In this document: one piece after another, positions 55,906 through 64,000 of the stretch
How positions within the stretch are numbered: the stretch's first letter is position 1
Layout of the letters: the number at the start of each line of letters is the position of its first letter
Source: Harmonia axyridis
Taxonomy: Eukaryota; Arthropoda; Insecta; Coleoptera; Coccinellidae
Direction: 5' to 3'
DNA: 64,000 nucleotides
Assembly (NCBI RefSeq): GCF_914767665.1
Contig: NC_059505.1
Location: 38,685,506 to 38,749,505, forward strand
Position numbers and translations under genes: made by a program
Notes under the pieces: model-generated
What the model was told of the DNA's origin: nothing
Database searches by the model: none
The model's input: the letters and a program-made list of their open reading frames with translations, nothing else

Positions 55906-57685
55906 GGAGTTCAGTTCAGAATTCAAATTATTTTTAATTCGTTTCGCATTGCACTTTTCACGCTTCTTTCATAACGAACAAGTAACTTTGTTACAAGTAG
56001 TAAATATTGTGATTCCAGTCCTCTCTTTCCATTTCAATTTTCCTCCTTCTCCCAACATCATAAAATCCCATTCGACCTCGAAAAAAATTCAAATTGAACT
56101 CTCTACGACTTCCAAACGCGCAGAACACGATGAAACATGCATGTATAGAAATTCTCCCAGGGAAAACTCATAAAGGGCGCTTTGTATACGCCTACAACAT
56201 CGATATTGTTCGTTCATGATCCCGCAAATGCATCGATGAAAAGCATTTTCCTGGAGAAATTTCCAGGAACGCTTGCTTTGATTCCAAACATCCTTCCTAG
56301 AGCTGTTAATTAAGGGGAAAGTTCGGCCTTTTGCCTGTTACGTCGACCCAAAACAACAAAAACTATCCGGATTCGGGAAAGAGCAAATATTTACCTACAG
56401 GCCAGGTAATATCCTGTGATTGGTTTCCGTTGATGAGGTCGTGAAGTTGAAAACTGCAGGTATCGGTATTTAGATTTTGAGGTTTTCGGTGAATAAATCG
56501 TTGGAATCTCCGATTGAGGAATTCGATGAATTCACGAATTCAATTCAAGAATTCTTCGTTACATTCGGCAAACTGAAACTTTGAATGAATGTTCAAAAAC
56601 TTGAAGTTATATGTGATCGTTGAAGGTCCCATGATTTTTGCCACATTAGGGCTAGCAAAACGTTTCTTTACGTGTCCAGAGCATCCTTGAGACGGGCTTA
56701 TAATAATACTACCAGAGTCCAGGAGACGTCCTCTTTTGGTTGATTACTTCCAGTAATTTGTTATGCATATTATTCTAATCACTAGGAGCTCAAGATATCT
56801 CTCCCCATGACAACCTCCGGATCATTGGCAGCTGCTGAATTTACGATGTGGCCAACATAAGAAACCCAACCATGCACCCACTCAATCTTTCCCACTGTCG
56901 AATGATAAAATCTAGTAATCCCGGAAATTTCCCGCATCCATCGAATCGACTTCTCCTCCTAAGTGAAAAATCGGGAAAGCCGGCTTAAGGAAAGCTCGAT
57001 AACTATAGGAGATTTAGGGAGCTTATTTCTGGTTCTGGGGGATTTGGAAAAATCTCGCTATCTTCGATCCGATAAGGAGAACCGTTCGACTCGTTGCAGC
57101 ATCACTGATGATGCTCTAATTATTTCAGATGGGATCGTCGAACTGGAAAATACGAAACAACATTATTGGAATTTGGGATGCGAGGAAGTTGATTAGTTCA
57201 TTTGGTGGTGTTTGCGATCAGTTTTGGCATTCTTGCGAATTGACAACCTCAGACTTTTGGCGTAGAGTTATCTATAGGAATTCACAAAGTAACAGGTTTA
57301 CACCAAAAACCAGGCGACCACTGAAGTATTGAATGCTGAAGAAAACAAATGCTACATAAACGGAATTTAGTCAGATATACGCAATTTCTTTATTAAAAAT
57401 TTGGCGGATGATCTGTTTCATAATTTCCAATCGTCTTATTTATAACAACATCTATGTATAAATGCTAGGCAACTAGGGAAACTAGGGACTTAAGGATGGA
57501 ATGTTATTTCAGTAGCAACGGAGCAGAGGACCTAACCTCAAAAAATCTTAGAACTGGTTGAAAATCTGAGAAACTGAAAAAAATCACCTTGATTCGTTGT
57601 TACAACTTGGAGAAACATCCAAAGATTGGGACAAGTCTGATTAGGAGCCCTGAATTAAAAAATGACGATACGCGGAAAATGAGGT
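55906..57685. other. No gene recognised; intronic
   Basis: A GC-balanced block runs at 56150-57300. A plus-strand ATG frame (56963-57196) and others lack motifs. No repeats linked to other parts of the window were seen. Confidence 0.4.
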
Positions 57686-57689
57686 AGGG

Positions 57690-58118
57690 GATCATTTGAA
57701 CGATGAAATTGTTAAAAAACGGCCCCATTTGAAGAAGAAAAAAGTGTTGTTCAATGGAGACAATGCACCGTGTCACAAATCAATGAAAACAATGACAAAA
57801 TTGCATGAATTGGGCTTCGAATTGCTTCTGCATCCACCGAATTTGCCAGATCTGGCCCTGAGCGACTTTTTCCTGTTCTCGGACCTCGAAAGAATGCTCG
57901 CTGGATAGAAATTTAGCGCCAATAAAGAAGTAATTGCCAAAACTGAGGCATATTTTGAAAGAAAGACAAATCGTACTACAAAAATGGTATCGAAAGTTGG
58001 AAGATCGCTCTAATCTCTGTATCGCCCCCGAAGGCAACTATGTTGAATAATAAAATCGAATTCTGCAAAAAAAATTTGTTTTACTATGGTAGACCGGGGA
58101 CTTTTCAAGAGGCCTGTT
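57690..58118 (+). mobile_element. mariner (family M2), 3' half
   Basis: The frame reads NDEIVKKRPHLKKKKVLFNG then DNAPCHKSMKTMTKLHELGF (second Asp; the usual HQDN is now NGDN), PPNLPDLALSDFFLFSDLER (third Asp), a stop, and a tail ending in the right TIR 'GGGGACTTTTCAAGAGGCCT' followed by GT-TA. The 5' half is absent. Confidence 0.9.
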
Positions 58119-58634
58119 AGGATCTCGCAAAATGATTTAGCACCTTTGCAAGATGTGCATGGTCCAACTGCTACCACCAAGGAACAACAAAGAGTGAGAT
58201 GTAGGATGAGACTCATCTTCGAGGAGGATGAAAACTTAATCATCTTCAAAAGATATGAGGCAAATTTTCAATCAAGCGGAGAAAGGGAAACGCAAAATTA
58301 TCGTTCCATGTAGATATGTCATAGGAAACGTATTATCAAGGTCATCAGACCTGATGCCTTTTTGTGGGGTTGCCTGTAAGACTTTGTCCACTTCCAGAAA
58401 CCATAATCCCAAAAAGATTTGAAAGCTGTGAATGAAGAGAAAATGGCCTGAATCGACAGAAAATTTTTGAAATATAGAATGTTTCGTGAAATGAAACCAG
58501 GGTCCTGTGAGTCATTATATAAACGAGGTAAGGCAGGAAATCAAAGAGATTGACAATACTGCAACGCTATGCTTTACTCCTAGATAAACCTCGTGTGTTA
58601 GCATCCTCGAATAGCTAGCCCCTGCCACGTGATT

Positions 58635-58835
58635 TTTGAGATTGTTAATAGGGAAATTGTGTTCTGGTTGTGCGTCACACAAAATGGAACTGCAAAATTT
58701 TCAGCAATTTTGTGTAGGTTGGGTTGCAGATGAATACTGTTCAGGGAGGCCTTCAACTTCAAAAACCTATGAAAACATTGAACATGCCAACATTCTAGTG
58801 AGATCAGGCTGTCGTTAAAAATAAACCTATAATAC
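58635..58835 (+). mobile_element. mariner-like HTH fragment, separate lineage
   Basis: DEYCSGRPSTSKTYENIEHA then NILVRSGCR matches the linker between the two HTH domains of another mariner group (SGRPSTSKT.ENI...LVRSDRR). Only about 60 codons are recognisable, ending at a stop at 58818. Confidence 0.6.
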
Positions 58836-59671
58836 AGAGATTAAGGATTTTAAGTGACCATTTAAATTCAAACAGATTCACCTCTCATCAAATTCCGAAG
58901 AAATGTGCTTATTGGTGAGCTATTCATAACATGATTTTTGACTTCAAAAGGCATTCTTGTGGTTCCCCAGCCTTTTATTCACCTGAGCACAGCTCCATGC
59001 GTTCATTCCTTTTTCATATACTGAAAAATCTCCTCCAATGACGTACTTTCGATACTTAAGGAGACATCCAAAAGAGTGTAACGTACCTACATACTGTATA
59101 CAATAGTGGTTGAATACTTCAAACGCTGATACCAACGGTGGGACCAACATCTCCGAAAGTGTGTAGCTGTACAAGGAAAATACTTTTAAAGCGATAACAT
59201 TGATGTTGGAGAAAACTCTATGATTACTTCACTGTCACACTTCTAAGCTCAAATTTCTTCTTCAAAGAAAACTGTAACATGAAACACGAGAGAAAGTCTC
59301 CAAGTTCAAACCTAAATTCACGTCGTTCATCTCCAACACAATATAAAACAATTTCCCCAAAACTCCTGACATCTAACGATGACACAGACAGACATCTGGC
59401 CCCACAAAACTCCCTTTTCCTCAACCAACCCCTCCACCTCCCCCCATATTACCCTAAACGGATTTCGGCCCGCTACAACCAGCATGCGAATTCACGTCCG
59501 TCCACCCCCTCCTCCCTCCAATTATTATTCCCTCCAACCTCTCCCATCAATTCCTCAAAACGACAACGTCCGTTCAAGAGAGCTACGCCATTGCCTCAAA
59601 TTTTACGCGTTCTCACGAAACTCTTATTCAAATGCCACCCATCAGGAATCAGGAGAGACGTTTTGTTTCAG
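58836..59671. other. End of intron 2; C-rich tract 59390-59560
   Basis: No independent gene is called. A C/T-rich, A/C-rich tract precedes exon 3. One ATG-initiated frame (59379-59849) is open in the same frame as exon 3 through its splice acceptor; see the finding. Confidence 0.45.
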
Positions 59672-59769
59672 GCACATCGGAGCGGTGGCTGCCAAGTGTC
59701 TCTGCCCCCAAGGCTTCACGGGGGGCGGCTGCGAACTCCCCCAGGGACCTGGAGATGGTGCTGCTGCAG
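59672..59769 (+). CDS. CUB-EGF extracellular protein, coding exon 3 (EGF end)
   Basis: Acceptor GTTTTGTTTCAG precedes 59672; donor GCTGCAG|GTAAGA ends the exon at 59769. The phase-2 join to exon 2 restores Thr177 (AC|G), then HIGAVAAKCLCPQGFTGGGC completes the EGF-like domain with Cys4-6 (CLC, then X8, C), the CXCX8C signature. After the EGF comes ELPQGPGDGAAA, a linker, ending in phase 1. Intron 2 is about 13.5 kb. Residues 178-209 are encoded here; the protein must continue beyond the window because no downstream exon is seen up to 64 kb. The reading frame and cysteine spacing are what fix both splice sites. Confidence 0.85.
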
Positions 59770-61450
59770 GTAAGACGATGCATGTGTGTGTTGTGTGTAT
59801 TTTCGTTTTGTGTGAGGGACCAGAGAGGAGAAATCCTGGATCCTTTTAGAGTCTAGCCCTTGTTTTCCCAACAGATCGTGTGTTTATTGCGGGAATGAAG
59901 ATCCTTTTCAACCCGCAATATATATACGTTCGACGGGGGGCGAGATGAAATCTCTCATTCCTATTGGTTTGGCGGAATCCGTGGAATGTCTTATTGGGAG
60001 CTTTGGCGTCACAGGGGGTTTTGGAGTCTTTGTTAAGGGTTGGAGAGATGTGAACGTTTGATTCGAGAACTTGGGTTTGATTTGTCTTTGATCGTATAAT
60101 GAAAGTGGGAGGCTTGATCTTGTAACTCTAGTTAACCATTGCAAATATTCAACATGACTATATTTGAATTATTCAAAACTATAGGGGAGACTACATTTTT
60201 ACAAAATTGTTAATAAAAAATTTGTGTTTAACATTTACCAATCCATTTATGCCAGAGTGAAATTTAAAGACTTCAATAAGATGCCTACTATTTCGTTCAA
60301 TAAGATGCCTACTATTTCGTTTGTTCGTCATCTTGAGTTGAGTTATGAGGTACTGCTGATCCCTTATAAGGGCGAAACCGGTATATCGCTACTCTCCCTT
60401 GATGACATGCATTCTCCTTCGGTTATGATTCCTATGAAATGGCGTGGAAATCTTCTGTTTGTCAATGATTATGTTGATGGCATTTTCGTTGATTTTTTTT
60501 CTTCATTTATTACCAAGTGCAGGTGTTAGCCTGTTATATATTATTTCTTATATTTCGCGCTGTAAAACAGAAGATTTTTCTAGTTGACGTGGGAATCTGC
60601 TCTTTCGAGGTACCCGTGGAGGAAGTAGGTTTTTGTCCGCTGGGTGGCGCACCGCAGTAATCATACTATGTTGCGCCTACCAACTGTTTGAAACTTTTCT
60701 TAGGTGAGATTTACTGTATCAAACCTCCCTAGAAGACAAATTTAGAAAATATAGAATGTGAACATATTATGATATTAGATTGAAGATCTGTACTACTGGC
60801 GTCTATGAAATAGTCTATAAAATAGTTTTTGTTGATGAATAGTTAAAGCCTTACGTTTGTTATGCAAATTCTTACATCGAATATGTAGAAAACACACCTT
60901 AAGCTTAAAAACTCTTGTTCGTGACGTGATCGTTGCCAAATCCCAATAGACACTATTTCCACACTCATAGAGGTACTGCACGTGATTAAGACATCCTTGA
61001 AGAACCAAGGCGGGAAATTTGAACGTGTATCAAACCCCCCCCCTATATCAACCCTCCCCAGTCTCCCCCATTGTCCGTTTATTTATTTCTTGATTGCTAT
61101 TTTAACGTGTCAAGTCTACCATAACCCAAAAATCTCTACATCTGTCAAGCTGATAATAAAAAATGTTATAAATTGAGACTCCAATGATGATGAATGCAAG
61201 GGAGGGCAACAAGTGCTTTCAACTAATTCAAGCAGTGACATATTCATTCCTGGCCTGGGAAATGAAATTTTCCCTGAATTGGAAATCCCCTGACATTGAT
61301 TGATAGGATAACATTGGGTTTCATGAATAATGATTCCAGATCCCACTATATGATTGTAAAAGGAGAATAATTCTACGTTCTATTCATAAAATCGAGCCAT
61401 TTCCATGAGCAATATAATGGAAATAGTTATGATTTTACTATATACCTACA
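59770..61450. other. Intron 3 (left part), no gene
   Basis: Contains a short tandem repeat (60262-60311). A frame at 60224-60529 spans that repeat and lacks a recognisable domain. No splice-flanked exon continuing the CUB-EGF frame was found. Confidence 0.45.
60262..60311 (+). repeat. Two direct copies of a 24-bp unit
   Basis: 'AATAAGATGCCTACTATTTC' followed by GTTC or GTTT occurs twice, head to tail. Recent slippage or duplication. Confidence 0.9.
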
Positions 61451-61610
61451 GGGTGTTAGTGAATAAGTGAGAAAATCTTCAGGGGTTAGTCTGCATGAAA
61501 GAATTACGCTAGGTTTTAACATTATAATGTAAAATTTGGTCACGTCATCTTCCGGGAAATTTTCTTCAAAAATTCATCGTTCACAAATTTTTCCAAATAT
61601 ATATTTTGCT
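61451..61610 (+). repeat. Fragment of a dispersed insect repeat terminus
   Basis: 'CAGGGTGTTAGTGAATAAGT' then 'GAGAAAATCTTCAGGGG' has the look of a MITE or transposon end (CAGGGTGT terminus) seen widely in insects. No matching opposite end was found nearby. Recognition is from general familiarity only. Confidence 0.35.
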
Positions 61611-61639
61611 CACAAATTTTCCAAAGAAAAGCCAGTATG

Positions 61640-61915
61640 ATATTTCAAACTTCTTCTTCTTCTTCGTCAGACTTCCCCTATCCAGTCCAGGACGTAGACC
61701 TCTTTCATGTTCCTCTATGCTGTCCTGTCCTGAGCTATTTGAAACCTTCTATTTCCCGCATATTGTCTTATATCATCAAGCCATCTTCTCTATGGACTAC
61801 CTACACTCCTTCTTGGTGGGCAGTGTGTTACGTTATATGGCCATCTCGATTTGTCTTGTCGAGTCACGTTTCTTGCCCAGTGCCACTTCAAACTGAAAAT
61901 TATAATTGACTTGCT
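61640..61915 (-). mobile_element. RTE-like non-LTR retrotransposon C-terminal fragment
   Basis: Minus strand: LKWHWARNVTRQDKSRWPYN, then RRWLDDIRQYAG, IAQDRTA and EVYVLDWIGEV, followed by an AAG repeat tail (61668-61640). This is the standard C-terminus of insect RTE/Jockey-like polymerases (W.WAGH.AR..D.RW, RW.DDI...AG, AQDR..W, EAYV..W). One stop replaces the Trp after AQDRTA; otherwise mostly open. Only the terminal ~80 codons are present. Confidence 0.75.
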
Positions 61916-61929
61916 TTGTGACAATTTGT

Positions 61930-62100
61930 GACACAAAATCACCCAAACTTTTTTTAGTATGTGGTGCTCTTTTCATTTAAGAAAATAAAACATCTCTCAA
62001 CACCCTATGTCCCGAAAGCAAAGAGTTTGTGGGCCCTTGTTTATAGGACTTTTTTCTTGATTCGAGGAATCTGTCGTCTGTATCTCAAATTTACCTTATC
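61930..62100. repeat. Fragment of inverted-repeat family F
   Basis: 'ACACCCTATGTCCCGAAAGC' and 'AAAGAGTTTGTGGGCCCTTG' match the right arm of 30898-31592. Confidence 0.6.
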
Positions 62101-62622
62101 TTAAAATTTTTGTGCACTCGATTGTGCATAAATGAGAAATGAGTTTTTGCATGTCACTAAAAATTAGTTTAGTTGTCAATAACATTCAGATATTACCCAT
62201 TCTAGTTGTCCCTCTCATAGATCGAAGGGAAAAATTGAGCTATTTTGTCAGCAGTCCTTTTTCCATTACAACTGTCCAAAGACTAATTTGGCGGTAAATT
62301 GAAAATTTAATTAGTTTAGGGAAAAGCAATCTGTTTTGTATCCGGACTTTTAATTTTTCCTATTGCCAGGAATACTTCCTTCCTAATGGGATTTCGTAAT
62401 GAGATTCTCCGCAAAACGACAGAAAATCCGGAAACTACACGAAAAAACATTGCTCTAGGTTTGCCGATAGGAGTTTCTAGTTTTATCGACTTTCTTGGTG
62501 AAGTTATTCAAGTTGGCATATAGGTTTGTAGAAACGACGCGAAGTACGGCTGTCATTATCAATGAAGTGTATTGATTAGAGCGCAAAATTTGAACTGCTC
62601 GCAAATTTAGTTGTTAAGATGA
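62101..62622. other. No gene recognised
   Basis: AT-rich intronic or intergenic sequence; nothing supported. Confidence 0.5.
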
Positions 62623-62624
62623 TA

Positions 62625-63611
62625 TACTAACTGACAAAGAAACTGCAACAACCAGAAGGAGTAAATTGTTTAATTTGAAAATCGTGAAGGTTTTTCCATG
62701 TAAACAATTTTTATTACTCAAATATTGTCGTCTTTTTTTGCAAGTTTTTTGAATTTCACAACAAACCAGCTGTTCAAGGAGATCCAAAGTCGATGCTTAG
62801 TTGTTGTTAAAATGCCTAGAGCACGTGTACGCGGAATTTATGGCCAGCTAAGTGAATTTGAAAGAGGTCAAATTATTGGTCAACGGGAGGTGGGGTTGTC
62901 ATTTCGAGAAATCGTTAACCGTACGAACAGATATCCAACTACTGTTATGAGATGTTGTCAAGCGTGGTTTGATAATGCCCAAAATCGAAGAAGAGTAGTC
63001 ACCGGACGTCGAAAGGGCACAAATGTAGTTCAAGATTGACTTATGGCCATCAGAGATCAATTTGCGACAACTCGATTTTTAGCTTATGAGTGGTTAGGAG
63101 AACAAGGCCTTCCTGTAACTGCCAAACGGTTTACCACCGGATAAGATCTTTTAGACTGCACCATTATCGACCACATCTTATGTTACCTCTGACGGTTGAG
63201 CATCACCTGCAACGATTACAGTGGTATAGAGAATGTCAACATTGGATTATGGGATGGCATCAGGTCGTCTTTTCTAATGAATCTCGATTCTCCTTGGGTG
63301 CACATGATGGCAGAAGAAGGGTTAGACGACGTCGGGGAGTAATAGGTGAACCTCAGTTTGATGTTGAGCGGTCATGTACACCGGACAGTAGGCGTTATGG
63401 TATGGGGTGCTATTGCACATACAAGTAGTCTTTATTCGAGGTAACATAACAGCACTGCGTGACCTTCAAGAAATAGTGGAGCCATATGTTTTCCCTTACC
63501 TTTTCCCCAAATTTCAATAATTTACTCCTCGCTATACCATCTATGTTTCACTAAAAAAAATTCAAAATTTAAACATCTCCTTCTGGGTGTTGCAGTTTTT
63601 GTCAGTTAGTA
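62625..63611 (+). mobile_element. Tc1-like transposon, copy 2, internally deleted
   Basis: TIRs 'TACTAACTGACAAAGAAACT' and 'TTTTTGTCAGTTAGTA' flanked by TA (62623-62624, 63612-63613). The transposase ATG is at 62812 (MPRARVRGIYGQLSEFERGQ), then GLSFREIVNRTNRYPTTVMR and RRVVTGRRKGTNVVQD before a stop at 63037. It resumes in another frame with LQRLQWYRECQHWIMGWHQV, then VFSNESRFSLGAHDGRRRVR, where the first catalytic Asp (normally SDES) has become Asn. The element breaks off at about 63475 and jumps to the 3'UTR, so the second Asp and the Glu are missing. Confidence 0.9.
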
Positions 63612-63613
63612 TA

Positions 63614-64000
63614 CATTCATCATGTTATGACAGACGGATAGGTGACATATTGAAGTAGAAAAATATGAATAATTATAACTCATCGATTTGTATTCTTCCA
63701 TATGAAACCGTCCAGGCGAATAAATCAGCAACGTCGAGAGATAACGATCGCTTTAAATGCTAAAGAGTGCCATACCCGACGCGATATATATTCATCGAAC
63801 AGGATCGCACAGAAATAAAAGCAGGGGTTAACCCCCTTGACGTAGCGTTGAACGTCGCAGCAGAATTGCCAACTGAAGCACGTAGTAAAGCGACCGGAAG
63901 TGAGATCCTCAACTTTAAAATGAAAAATTCATGTGACGGGACCCTCTAGTTGCATTTATCATTCAGGTTGTCCACACGCATGAAGGCAAATTCCCTCAAT
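63614..64000. other. No gene recognised
   Basis: A GTG-started frame (63767-63949) has no recognisable domain. A perfect 12-bp palindrome GGGGTTAACCCC lies at 63824-63835. Confidence 0.4.

Noticed and set aside
58340..58420. Possible transposase FLWGCL-like motif
   Set aside because: A few residues only, with frame breaks; indistinguishable from chance.
1..64000. Search for tRNA, rRNA, CRISPR arrays, bacterial operons or defence systems
   Set aside because: None recognised; the repeats present are transposon or satellite derived, not CRISPR-like.

Overview
The window reads as a eukaryotic, AT-rich insect chromosome segment; a beetle is plausible but that is inference. Reasons: animal-type splice sites, exons separated by introns of kilobases, an arthropod-style initiator motif, and dense decayed transposons of families common in insects (mariner, other Tc1/mariner-superfamily lineages, Tc1-like, hAT, RNase-H-bearing non-LTR retroelements, RTE-like non-LTR elements, foldback MITEs). 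There are no operons, bacterial genes, CRISPR arrays, rRNA genes or tRNA genes that I can recognise.

Only one host protein-coding gene is well supported. It lies on the + strand and continues past the right edge. Three coding exons join in frame: 43286-43576 (5'UTR end, start codon, signal peptide, first half of a CUB domain), 45882-46182 (rest of the CUB domain, start of an EGF-like domain) and 59672-59769 (rest of the EGF domain). They encode at least 209 residues of a secreted or membrane-anchored extracellular protein. A CpG-rich block at 19921-20120 with an initiator-like TSS, no ATG in 200 nt and a good splice donor is a candidate non-coding first exon; if so, most of the window is intron of this gene. 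An isolated 114-nt exon-like ORF at 47318-47431 does not fit the gene's splice phase and is unexplained.

Layout. 1-9 kb: non-LTR retroelement ends, a mariner relic, a probable RpL24 retro-pseudogene, an internally deleted TIR element (5151-5917), a deleted Tc1/mariner-superfamily copy (6009-6499) and a 153-bp tandem duplication. 10-16.2 kb: a 1.53-kb near-perfect inverted repeat (11052-12585), a Penelope/hammerhead-like motif, a transposase remnant split by a retroelement, and an hAT remnant. 16.8-25 kb: a ~490-bp tandem repeat interrupted by a foldback MITE, an RTE-like fragment, the candidate promoter, two more inverted-repeat elements and a ~720-bp tandem duplication. 25.9-38.3 kb: mariner and Tc1-like relics, a 117-137-bp minisatellite, two arrays of a ~477-bp repeat, and a mariner fragment bracketed by a duplicated host segment. 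39-43 kb: a Tc1-like element and a chimeric transposon junction. 43.3-46.2 kb: coding exons 1 and 2. 46.2-59.7 kb: the large intron 2, carrying an RNase-H retroelement with a nested MITE, a third ~477-bp array, and two deleted transposase copies. 59.7-64 kb: coding exon 3, an RTE-like fragment and a second Tc1-like copy.

I see no novel multigene system. The most informative observations are structural: several foldback families, one with a 4-bp TATA target duplication supported by independent empty sites; dispersed short arrays of a ~477-bp repeat; sibling transposase copies with different internal deletions, one fusing the N-terminus to the catalytic region in frame; and a possible far-upstream promoter. 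Coordinates of degraded elements are approximate, usually within tens of bases.
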